Positions 1 through 10,314 of a stretch of DNA of 64,000 nt are shown here, piece by piece. Under the pieces are notes generated by a model that ran no database searches, had not been told where the DNA came from, and saw only the letters and a program-made list of their open reading frames with translations. Positions within the stretch are counted from its first letter, which is position 1. Each line of letters begins with the position of its first letter. This DNA comes from Medicago truncatula (Eukaryota > Streptophyta > Magnoliopsida > Fabales > Fabaceae). The DNA lies in assembly GCF_003473485.1 (NCBI RefSeq), contig NC_053046.1:10364001-10428000 (forward strand), read 5' to 3'. The translations under genes and the position numbers were made by a program.

Positions 1-3000
1 ATTTAATGTGTATCAACGTGGTCTTGTTACAACTGACACCAATTACCAAGACATTCTCACTGTAAGCATTCCCCATAACTACGCTGTGAAATTGATCGTT
101 TAGAGTGTAATTGAGGATTAATTTTTTTTATTATTGTTAATGATATTGTGAATTTACTATGAATTAGGAGAATGTGAAAGTATCGGAAAATGCATTTACA
201 CGGCGTTATGATTATCCCGTGCTTGGATACGTTACTCCCTGGTATGCTTTTTTGTTCTTGAATGAACACCAATCTGCATTAGATGCAAGAGTTTAATTAG
301 TATATTTTGTGGGTGTACAATTATTTTACACATTGCTTAAATACAAGAAATTTACACATGCATTCAATTGACTTGACGGCACATCATTGAATGAATGTGT
401 AAAATAATTGTACTGACAAATTATACTAATTAAATTCTTAGATGCAATACTAAGTTACACTAGTTAGTTAGTGAGGGCAGTCCTCAATGAGCTAGTTTTG
501 TAAGATTGAGTTAGGTTCAACTCAAATTCTAAGAATTGGTGATTGAAATGTGAGACTTTATGCTTTTATTATTTTTGTTATTGTAATTTTATAACTTGTA
601 GTATGAATGAAAGAACACTAATTTGTATTTTGTAGTGCATGATAATTTACTCCTAATTTTGTACTTGAGCATAAACTGACTCAAAAATTTATTAACTTAT
701 AAGTAGTCTTTAACGGCTGGTCTTTTTGAATGAGTTCGTGTCAGTGGCAACTGCAATTCTGGGGTGCTCAGATTTGGAAATTTATTTGAACACATTATTA
801 CATAATAGTTCGCTCCTAAGTTTATACCCAAACACAAAATAAACTGACTCAGATAAAGCAAATAAATCAGAGTTGAGACTTTTGGATAGGAGAGTAGTTT
901 TTTTTTTGTGGTGATAACCAGTAGGTTAATGTTTCTTTTTCCTTTTTGGTTCACATTACGTAATGTCATCTAGATTCTATACTGTGATCTGTATCCTCAC
1001 TCCTAACATTAGCATGGTTATATTGTTTTATGTTTGTTCTTCATACAGTGAAAATTCAATTTTATTATATGCTATTTTTTGTTCTTTACATGTCAATCCT
1101 CATGTTAAATACTCCCTCCGTTTCAAAATGAGTGTCGTTTTAGGTCTTTACACACATATTAAGAAATGCAATGATTAAAAGAAAGAGAATGGTTATTTTA
1201 CCAAATTATCCTTATTAGCTATTGGTTAGTTTTAAAAGTAATACTTTGGAAGTAGTGTGCAGAGTATTAATTGGAGGGTACAATTGAAAAGAAAAAGTTA
1301 TTATTGCATTGGAAACTGAAAGTGACATTCATTTTGAAACAATTTTTTTTTGGCTAAAGCGACACTCATTTTGAAACGGAGGGAGTATATAGCTTTATAT
1401 GTACAATTCATAGTATCTTCAAAAATATTTATTGTGGCAGGAATTCTCATGGTTATGAAATGGCGAAAAGGTTCAACTCTAAGTTTACACATTTGTCACC
1501 TGTCTGGTATGATTTAAAGAGGTATGCACCTCAGTCCTAACTGACTTATTTTGAAAAATAGAGGGATGGGGGCATAGTTGAAATCTGTCACATTCCTAAC
1601 CTTCCTCGTTATTGCTATTGCCAGCCAACAGACTAACTTAGTTCTGGAGGGGAGACATAATGCTGACAGAGGGCGGGGGCATAGTTGAAATCTGTCACAT
1701 TCCTAACCCTCCTCATTACATTTCATTAGAGCTTTCAAATATATTTTGCAAGCATCTAAAAATTTATAGCATATTTAGATTGTAGTTTCTGAAGTTTTAC
1801 TTGTTATTTAGCCTTCTTTTATGTAATACAACATGACCTAGGACACCTACATTTTAGGAATAGGATATCAAGTTTGATATGTATTGACATCACAGCAAGT
1901 GTCAGCAGAATATAATAACTGTATGTAATTTATGCAACATACTGAAATTCTAGTGTATACTCATTGATAAATCCTGGGGGTTGTTATTTAGTTAGTTTTT
2001 ATTATACTGCTTTATGGTTTTGCTTCATCAGTTGCTATTGCCAGCCAACAGACTGACTTAGTTCTGGAGGGGAGACATAATGCTGACAGAGGATGGATCT
2101 CGGAGCTTAAAAAGACGGGAGAAGCTTTGGTAAAATGAATAAGTTCACAACTTCTAAACTTATTTTCATTATTACATCAATGACAAATAAAATACCTCTT
2201 TTGTCCACTAAGTCTTTAAACGTGTTATATATTAATTAATTTCAAAAGCTATGCTATGTACCCCATGACATTCATAATTTTGGATTTGTAAACTAGAAAG
2301 TTGAGATGAATTGGGGAGTTGTGTATGGGGCTTGCTAATAGGAGTGACACTCGGTTAGTGGGTTTTAGAGATGTATTGTATTACAATTTCATAATTAGAA
2401 ATTTACATTATAGAAAGAAAAAGAAGAAGAAAAAAAAAGGAAACAGAATAGCTATGACATCTCTGTGACATATATCTTTTCCTCCAATATAGCAATTATA
2501 ATTTGAATTAATGATATATGTCCCTTAAGTGTAAGTTTGTAACTGTTTAAGCTTTCCTACTGACTCGTGAGCTCTAGAGCAGGAATGTGGGGGAGTTTAT
2601 GATGTAAGTTATTCTTAAGTTGGTTCCCTATTTTAACTCCTTTCCTAAGTGAAAGCGTCCAGATCAGTCTGTTTTTTGGCCGTTGGACTAGCTAATAATT
2701 TTTCCTTCCCTTGATATCATTAACATGTCAAACCTAACAATTGTTTAATTATATTGTCCGAGTATTATTTTTATGCTTTTATTTAGATCTGGCCTTAATG
2801 AACCTTCCATTATTTTTTCTATTACATGTAGATCTTGCCTAGAGTTGTTCTGGAAGCATCACCAGAAGAACTGTTGAGAAAGAAGAAACATAGGAACAAA
2901 GCCATTGACCTTATAGTGACAGAGTGCAAGTAAGCCTCTGATTATTTTGCGATACACCTTTAAGGCAATGTTTGGTTTTATTTTATGGAACGAGTAATTT

Positions 3001-4773
3001 CTTATGCTAGAAAAACATCTAGCTTTTGCTTATATGATCTTCTCGTGGTGACTGATTTAGCTATTCCGTATTTGATTATCATCTGGTGTAGTAATGGATG
3101 TTTGGATACTCTCTTGGTGTTATATGTAATTGTATACTGCAATGAGCGTATTGTGCTGTAATTCTAAAAGAGGGGAAATTTTTTACATGAAATTACTCAG
3201 AAGGAATCCTCAGTAAAACTGTTTCTAGTTAAGAGCTAGTCAACTAACCGCTCAGTTGGTTAAATGATGATCACAAGTGGTTAATGACATTAAGCAACCA
3301 TGGTTGGTGGTGTATTAATACTTCATTTACCCAGCTAAATGCCATATGAGAAGTTCCTCCACTTTAAAGAACCCATTACCCGTGTATTGCATTGATATCA
3401 GAATTTTTTTATGGCAGCAAATATTCGTATTCCTATATGAAGCTCTTCCTTTCTTGATACATTGGGTCTGTTGTGTTATGGTTTGCTTTTCATGTGAATG
3501 TACTTCTTCTGTAGGGAAATGGGGTATGATGGTGTTGTCCTGGAATCTTGGTCAAGGTGGGCAGCTTATGGTATCTTGCGTGATCCAAGCATGCGGAATT
3601 TGGTGAGTATTTGTTATGTTTGGTTTAATGTTGAGATACTCTTTACTCAGCAAAGATATAATATATGCAACTCTGCTTGTAGTTCATGGACTAGGCTCTT
3701 TTATTCATTCTGTTAAATTTTGAGTTTACGAGGTCTGGGCAGTCATCAAATGATTGTGTCACAAATTTCAATTGTTAATTCTTTAAGTTTAGGTGATATC
3801 TTAGTGATATGATATCTCTTGTCAAAAAAAAAAAGAAAAAATCTTAGTGATATGTAAGAGGTGTTTCAGTTTCTGTATGGAACACTTACCATTACAATTT
3901 TCTCACCTTCAGCTTTACCTGTAAGACAATTCTGTTATATGGTGCATATATGACTGGGGTGAAAAGCATATTGTAAATTCTTTCATCACGTTTCATGTGA
4001 GACAAATGTTTCCATTTTCTATTTGCACACTATGGCAGTTGATATGGTCTTTCTTCTTTTACATGCGCAGGCTTTGCAGTTTGTAAAACAGCTTGGAGAT
4101 GCACTGCATTCTGTAAGCTCAGAAAATACTAGTGGACAGAAGTTGCAGTTGGTCTATGTTATAGGTCCACCATCTTCTGAGAAACTGCAAGCACATGACT
4201 TTGGTCCAAAAGATCTTGAGACTTTAAGTGAAGCTGTCGATGGATTCTCGTTAATGACATATGACTTTTCTAATCCTCACAACCCTGGTCCGAATGCACC
4301 TTTGAAATGGATTCAAATTATTCTGCAGATTCTTCTTGGTGGTGCCTCTGCCAATAGTGCCCAAAACATTGCCCCCAAGATATTTCTTGGCATCAACTTC
4401 TATGGAAATGATTTCTCCCTTTCAAAGGGTAAGTCCAAAGACTTTCCTTTGGTTTTTTCATGGTTTATCCTGTGGTGACATTTTTATGTATTATATATTG
4501 GTGAAATTCGGAAGTGCAGATTCAGGTGGTGGAGCTATTATTGGGAGAGATTACCTGGCACTTTTGGAGAAGCACAGACCTGTTCTGCAGTGGGATAAGA
4601 ACAGTGGGGAGCATGTTTTCTTTTACACTGATGACAAGAATATCAAGCATGCGGTATTCTATCCATCTTTAAAGTCAATTTCCTTGCGATTAGAAGAAGC
4701 CCGTACATGGGGATGTGGCATCTCGATATGGGAAATTGGTCAAGGTTTGGATTATTTTTTTTACCTTCTGTAG
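1..4773 (+). CDS. Chitinase domain-containing protein 1 (CHID1-like, GH18-type), 5' end outside window
   Basis: Partial gene read from eight coding blocks: <1-61, 168-241, 1441-1521, 2045-2129, 2832-2929, 3515-3602, 4071-4428 and 4520-4773 (stop TAG). All junctions are GT-AG and the phases agree from 168 to the stop. The joined protein shows family landmarks in order: YPVLGYVTPW, FTHLSPVWYDL, LEGRHNADRGWI, ILPRVVLEASPEELL, GYDGVVLESW, VDGFSLMTYDFSNP and the C-terminus SIWEIGQGLDYFFYLL. This matches the CHID1/SI-CLP branch of the glycoside hydrolase 18 fold. In that branch the canonical chitinase DxxDxDxE motif is degenerate; here the equivalent strand reads YDGVVLES, so binding of sugars is more likely than chitin hydrolysis. 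The signal peptide lies upstream of the window. The acceptor at 166-170 is ambiguous (TAGGAG). Large introns hold a Stowaway-like MITE and a duplicated pseudo-exon. Identity is confident; exact function is inferred. Confidence 0.93.
1110..1387. mobile_element. Stowaway-like MITE in CHID1 intron
   Basis: The inverted ends begin CTCCCTCCGTTTCAAAATGA (from 1112) and the complementary end finishes at 1385. TA lies on both sides (1110-1111 and 1386-1387), as expected for a Tc1/mariner-derived Stowaway element. The element is about 274 bp, has no coding capacity, and lies in the intron between the coding blocks ending at 241 and starting at 1441. Confidence 0.85.
1568..1718 (+). repeat. Pseudo-exon copy between direct repeats in CHID1 intron
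   Basis: Positions 1612-1672 match 2032-2092 at 60 of 61 bases. The copied piece comprises the last intron bases, the splice acceptor and the first 48 bases of the real exon starting at 2045. It is flanked by two copies of a 44-bp sequence (1568-1611 and 1675-1718, two mismatches) that starts GGGGGCATAGTTGAAATC. The copy has no donor site of its own and probably is not used as an exon. Confidence 0.9.
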
Positions 4774-5889
4774 AAGCCTGTATGTGTACTATTTATGTCC
4801 CGTGTTAATGTTTATTCATACATGTACTCATTCTGTATTGAGTACAATTGAAATTGACGTTTGTCATAATGGAAATTTATTTTAGGCTTAAATATATTTG
4901 AAGTCCCTGCAAACATGTCACTCTGTGCTTTTAGTAGTCCCTGCAAAGTCTGAACTGTCTGAAATTAATCTCCCCTGTTAACTGGGACTGAGCTTGCAAT
5001 GATGTGGCAGATGGAGTGCCACTTCATCAAGGCCACATAGGATAAGTCAGCCCACGTGTCATGGGCGGCTGTCATCTAGGTGCCACGTCAGTTTTATGAT
5101 ATATCTGGACTGGTTTTTGTGGTTTTATTGTGCTCCTGGTTTTTCATTTTGATGTTGCTCCTTGTGCTTTTCTTTTTCTTCTTTGTTTTCTTTTTTTCTC
5201 TTGCTTTGTCGATTTTAATTTGCTTTGGTTGTGATTTTGGGGCTACCTTGGTCCGCTCTTCTTCTGTCCTTCATAACATTAGAATTGAATAGATGGTTAA
5301 ATCCAATGTCATTTTGTTTAGCTAGAAAACTCGGTATGAAAGACAACTAAGAATTATAGCAGCTATTATAATTGTTGTATCAGGTCCACATTCCAGCAGA
5401 AAGAGACTCTGACTCTTAATTTTGTTAACATTTTTAAGCTGTTATTTTGATATTCAACTTACAACTTAGCATGAGGATACTATACTGCTCTGCCATGGTT
5501 ATTAGAAAGGAGTTGATCAAAGAGTTCAGAGATCTAAATTTGACTAGTGAGTTAGGATCAACATGCTCGAGATTACCAATGATTTAATGGGGACTAATCG
5601 AGAAAGATTTGTACCTTGTGAGACATTGTTTGACGAGTTTTTTTTTACCAACAAAATCTCACATTTTCTCTGAATCAAAATCTACAACATCAGAATGGGA
5701 ACTTTCAGCATCGCGATCTTTAGGGCAATAAACTTGTTTCTCAAGAAAAAATTTCTTCTGATTAGTATGATATTTTGCTGTCTCTAGTTCCATATCTGAG
5801 CTCTTAAAAAAAAAAAAAAGAATTTTCCAAATACAACAACTGCCATTCTATGAATGAAATGCTAAATTTGACACAAATTCCTACAAGTT
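4774..5889. other. Intergenic: 3' flank of CHID1 with degenerate repeat
   Basis: From about 4880 to 5100 lies a degenerate dispersed repeat with two copies of GTCCCTGCAAA and a GGCTTAAATAT start, a pattern that marks many legume repeats. A T-rich stretch follows at 5160-5220. I see no gene. Confidence 0.4.
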
Positions 5890-6560
5890 TCAGCGTCGAT
5901 ATCGATGGACGAATTCAAAGCATTGACCACATGAAGGTAATCCCACAACAATGTTTCGAAAACCTATATTATAGACAAATTGAATTGGCAACCAAAATCC
6001 AAGAACTTTAGCAATATTAGCATCAAGAAGCGCCTCAAAGTTCCATGTGGCAGTTGCTAAAACAAAACATAATGAGTCTCTAACTCCTACACCCCATTTG
6101 TTATCAACCGGTCTAGGTGCATTAATGTTCAATTTGAAGGAAAATATTGGAGAACTCCAATTAGAGGGGAAAGAGATAGAAATAATCCGCTCCACGTCAA
6201 CATTGAGTATTCTTAAGTCCTCTGTAATCTTCAATGATTTTTGAAGCTTTTTGGACAATATTCATTGTTTCATGATTTCTTCCTTCAAAACAAGCTTTGT
6301 TACGAGCATACCAAAGTCCATAACAAAGAGATAGGACATATATTATAACATCAAAGGGAGCTTTAGAGATGATGTTCCTAATCAATAAATGAAAGAGATT
6401 GAAATGCCCTCAAACTGAAATCCCAGTGGAGACAACAATCAAAAATGTTCAGCATACAAGCAATTCATGAAAATGTTATCTAAATCTTCATCTTCCTCCT
6501 TGCAACGGTGATAGAGAGGATTAGACATCACGCACTTTAGAGATAAACTCAAATTCTTTA
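5890..6560 (-). pseudogene. Non-LTR retroelement remnant: zf-RVT and RNase H-like domains
   Basis: Read on the minus strand, 6560 to about 6400 gives a zinc-binding reverse-transcriptase segment (NPLYHRCKEEDEDLDNIFMN, matching the usual C-x2-C-x-E-x-E-x2-H pattern in degraded form). Next comes the linker IIYVLSLCYGLWYARNKACF, and then an RNase H-like domain (FKLNINAPRPVDNKWGVGVRDS). Two frames are needed, stops interrupt the reading, and the catalytic polymerase domain is missing. This is the 3' end of a dead LINE-type element or of a host-like 'ribonuclease H protein' derived from one. Confidence 0.75.
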
Positions 6561-7932
6561 CATTAAAAAAAAGGTTTTAAACTTATTTTTTTAGAGGAGC
6601 TATTATTTTTAATACATGTGAAAATATTAGTATTGTTTACTTATGATTGCTTATATTTTGGTAAGATTCATTTTTTAGCTTGGACCTTATAAATGTCTTA
6701 TAAGTTCATTTGACTAAAAAAGACTTGTTTGATAAGTGTCACTTTCTTACAGGCTTATAACTTATTTTTACTAACTTATAACATTTTTTATAAATTAATT
6801 CAAGTAGCTTATAGCTTAAAACTTACTATAGCTTATCATTTTTTTAAGGAATTATAGCTTATCATTATTATTTCCAATTTTACCGTTATAATCTTAATTG
6901 CATATATTTTAATATTTATGACATTCCATTAGTTTACTAGATGTTGGTTATTTCACATTCATTGTACCCACAACTTGCCAACACACGTTCTCTCACTCCC
7001 CTTGTGAGTTGAGTTGTGACTGAGACAGACACTTTTTTTCATCTCGCTTGACTCCCTCCACCGTTTGCCGACACCATTCCTCTTGTTTTCGTCTTCAGGT
7101 ATACTATCCGACCTGTTTCTCTTGCTCTCTTTTTTTCGGTCAATGTTTATGCCACTGTTACTAATATATTATATTATTATTTTTTATGCAAAATTATAAA
7201 GTAATAACTTTACCTTTTCCTGATTAACTGTATATTGCTCATGTAATTGGGATTATAAGCAAGATGTTAGTGAAGTCAATTTATGATATTTTTCATGCAT
7301 GACTAATTAAAAACATAACTCATATCATTAATCAAAATAAGGTACAATCTCAACAATATACCGTGATTAGCCCAAGAAATGGTTGCCCTTACCGGATACT
7401 GTTGGGTGACGAGGGAAGGTGGGGACCACCTACATTAGTAGGCAAGAGCAACACTTAGTGAGTGAGATAGACATCACACTTTTACCCAAAAATATTTAAG
7501 ACAATGAGTTTATGGGTCATTTCACGTATAAAATGTTCAACCTCCGCTTTTTTAGCCAATGTGAGACTTCTAACTTACACTTGCCACACAACAGATAACA
7601 CAGCAAAGTACCCACCCGCCCGACTATGTTCCTGTTCTCAAACTTTCATATGACAAATAACAAAGTTGTTGTGGAAATCGGTGTAACATTGTATCATCCA
7701 ACGCTGCCACCCTTCAACGAGGTCGCGACTCTTCACATAGGAAGATGATATGGAACTCAATGTCAATGATAATTTAGCGTTTTTGATATGCCTATAATTA
7801 GTGATTTTCTGATAGTTGTGTTATTTCACCAAATTGATCAGTTATAGTTGAAATTAAGTTTATTGGGTTGGTAACACGTCTCTAGCTTCAAAATTGATTG
7901 TCATTAACTTTGTTTTTATATTGTAGGAGATA
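6561..7932. other. 5' region of the hAT-like gene, with probable 5'UTR intron
   Basis: 6655-6850 is rich in 'GCTTATAA' words and resembles the MITE family found again at 19.3, 44.1 and 47.5 kb. 6960-7100 is C/T-rich and looks like a 5'UTR. CTTCAG|GTATAC at 7098/7099 is a good donor and TATTGTAG|GAG at 7926/7927 a good acceptor just 6 bp before the ATG, so an 828-bp 5'UTR intron is likely. No TATA box is certain. Confidence 0.45.
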
Positions 7933-10314
7933 ATGGAAAGATTTTTTAAGAGCAAATTGCCTGTGAAAAGGAAACTGCCATCAACTGAGCAACAAACTAA
8001 TTCTCAAGAGCAACAACTAAGCCTTGTCTCACTATCTCAAGAGCATCAAATTGAAGTTAATTTGGAAGAGTTGCCATTGGATCCTGGGAAGCGGATTAAA
8101 ATGTCAGCATATCATCCTAATGATCGAGATAAGATACGAAAATTTTATCTACGAAAAGGACCATTCCAGCCTACGAAACACGCTTTTCCCCAAAGAAAAA
8201 TGGGAAGTTCTTTAAGAAGATTTTGCCCGTCTTGGTATATTGAGTATGGGAATTGGTTAGAGTATAGTATTGAAAAAGATGCTGCTTTTTGTTTTTGTTG
8301 TTACCTTTTTAGGCCTGATGTTGGAAAGCAATCGGGTGGTGATTCATTTGTGACGGAAGGATTCTCAAATTGGAAAAAGAAAGAAAGACTTGCATCTCAT
8401 GCCGGAGGTCCTAATAGTGCTCATAACTTTGCGTGGAAGAAGTGTCAAGATTTCATGAAACAAAATCAGCATATTGAAGTTGTATTATCTAAGCAACAAC
8501 CGGAACAAATTTGTGACTTGTATCTAAGCCGTTTAACAACTGCAATTGATTGCATTCGCACTATACTAAAGCAAAACGATGACTCAAGTGATTATGTTGA
8601 TCAAGGTAATTTCCTTGACCTTCTTAAATTTCTTTTTGAGTGCAAAGAATCAAGAAGTCTTGTTGTCTTGGAAAATGCTTCAGAAAATGATCAATTGATC
8701 ACTCCAACAATTCAGAAGGATATTCTTAATGTAGTTGCTTTGGAAACCACTAATGCTATTATTAGTGATCTTGGAGATGAATTATTTGGTATTCATGTTG
8801 ATGAAGCTCATGACATATCAAATAAGTGGAAAATGGTTGTTGCTTTGCGTTATGTTAACAAAAAGGGAAGTATTGTTGAACGTTTACTTGGTATTGTTCA
8901 CGTTAAAGATATTACAGCTTTATCGTTTAAAATGCAAATTGATGAATTGTTTTGCAAACACGGGCTTCGTATATCAAGAATTCGGGGACAAGGTTATGAT
9001 GGTGCTAGCAAAGTGCCAGAGGTATTTTCTGGTCTCAAAAGTTTGATCTTGGAGGAGAACCCTTATGCATTTTATGTGCATTGTTTTGCTCATCAATTAC
9101 AACTTACCTTAATTGCTATTGCCAAAAATCACATTCAAGTTGCCTCTCTTTTTAATTCGTTGTCCACTTTATTAAATGTTGTTGGGGCACCATGCAAGCA
9201 ACATGACGTGCTTCGTGAAAGACAAATAGTCAATGTTAGAGAGGCATTGAGAAAAGGAAAAATTCCTAGTGGACAAGGTTTAGATCAAGAAATTAGTCTT
9301 AAACAAGCTACGGATACTTGCTGGAGTTCACATTATGTAAGTCTGATCAATTTGATATTAATGCATTCTGATATAATTGATGTTCTTGAAATTGTGAAAG
9401 AAGATGCATTAAATTCAGATCAAAGAGCTGAAGCCAATGGTCTTTTACTTTTGTTTGAGGAGTTTGATTTTGCATTCACATTGCATATGATGAAAAATGT
9501 CTTGGGTATATCATATGAATTGTCGCAAACAATTGAAAGAAAAGACCAAGACATCATTAAAGTTATGAATTTGGTTGATATAGTGAAGCAACTGTTACAA
9601 ACTATGAGGGATAATGGATGGGAGTCTTTATTGCAAGAAGTAATTTTATTTTGTAATACGCATGCCATTAATATTCCTCGCATGGAAAATATATTGTGTC
9701 CTAAGGGGAAGTCACGACACGGGGACAAAGCTCAAGCTATTACAATAGAGCATCATTATCGTGTTGAATTATTTTATACTATTGTGGACATGCAACTTCA
9801 GGAACTTAATGATCGTTTCACTGTGACAAATACTCGGTTGCTTCTTTGTATGGCTTGTTTGAGTCCAACTAATAAGTTCTCTACTTTTGATAAGACAAGG
9901 GTGATGGAATTTGCAAATTTTTATCCTCATGAATTTTCTCCTATTGAGTTACTAATGCTTGATGATCAACTTGAGAATTACATCACTGATGTGCGTAGTG
10001 ATGATGAATTTGCATCTTTAAAAGGAATCAGTGATCTTTCTGAAAAGTTGGTCAAGACTAGAAAACATATTGTTTATCCATTAGTTTATCTTCTTTTGAA
10101 GTTAGCTATGATTTTGCCTGTCGCCACATCAACCACCGAAAGAGCCTTTTCTGCTATGAAGTTTGTGAAGAGTACATTGTGTAATCGAATAGCAGATGAA
10201 TGGATGAATGATTGTCTAGTGGCTTATATTGAGAAAGATGTGTTCAACAACATTGATAATGAGGTGATCATTCAACAATTTCAAAACATGAAATCGTGTA
10301 ATGAACAATTATAA
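7933..10314 (+). CDS. TTF-type zinc finger / hAT dimerisation protein (ZMYM1-like)
   Basis: Uninterrupted 793-aa ORF. Residues 1-6 (MERFFK) match the usual start of this plant family. A TTF-type zinc finger spans about 75-180 (FCPSWYIEYGNWLEYS, then CFCCYLF at 120-126). DUF4371/hAT RNase H-fold motifs follow: FGIHVDEAHDISNK with D290, GQGYDGAS with D356, and YVHCFAHQLQLTL at 381-393. YRVELFYTIVDMQLQELNDRF is then followed by the C-terminal hAT dimerisation domain near 705-770, with PVATSTTERAFSAMK at about 729-743. The length is normal for the family. The segment after D356 reads GASKVPEVFSGLK where family members usually have GASNMRGEFNGLK, so the motif is altered. No terminal inverted repeats or target duplications were found around it, leaving open whether it is an autonomous transposase, a stranded copy or a domesticated gene. 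Confidence 0.92.
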   Translation: MERFFKSKLPVKRKLPSTEQQTNSQEQQLSLVSLSQEHQIEVNLEELPLDPGKRIKMSAYHPNDRDKIRKFYLRKGPFQPTKHAFPQRKMGSSLRRFCPSWYIEYGNWLEYSIEKDAAFCFCCYLFRPDVGKQSGGDSFVTEGFSNWKKKERLASHAGGPNSAHNFAWKKCQDFMKQNQHIEVVLSKQQPEQICDLYLSRLTTAIDCIRTILKQNDDSSDYVDQGNFLDLLKFLFECKESRSLVVLENASENDQLITPTIQKDILNVVALETTNAIISDLGDELFGIHVDEAHDISNKWKMVVALRYVNKKGSIVERLLGIVHVKDITALSFKMQIDELFCKHGLRISRIRGQGYDGASKVPEVFSGLKSLILEENPYAFYVHCFAHQLQLTLIAIAKNHIQVASLFNSLSTLLNVVGAPCKQHDVLRERQIVNVREALRKGKIPSGQGLDQEISLKQATDTCWSSHYVSLINLILMHSDIIDVLEIVKEDALNSDQRAEANGLLLLFEEFDFAFTLHMMKNVLGISYELSQTIERKDQDIIKVMNLVDIVKQLLQTMRDNGWESLLQEVILFCNTHAINIPRMENILCPKGKSRHGDKAQAITIEHHYRVELFYTIVDMQLQELNDRFTVTNTRLLLCMACLSPTNKFSTFDKTRVMEFANFYPHEFSPIELLMLDDQLENYITDVRSDDEFASLKGISDLSEKLVKTRKHIVYPLVYLLLKLAMILPVATSTTERAFSAMKFVKSTLCNRIADEWMNDCLVAYIEKDVFNNIDNEVIIQQFQNMKSCNEQL

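Noticed and set aside
4870..5100. Intact transposon with GGTCCCTGCAAA-type ends
   Set aside because: Only one end could be found and the sequence is diverged, so it is listed as a worn repeat only.
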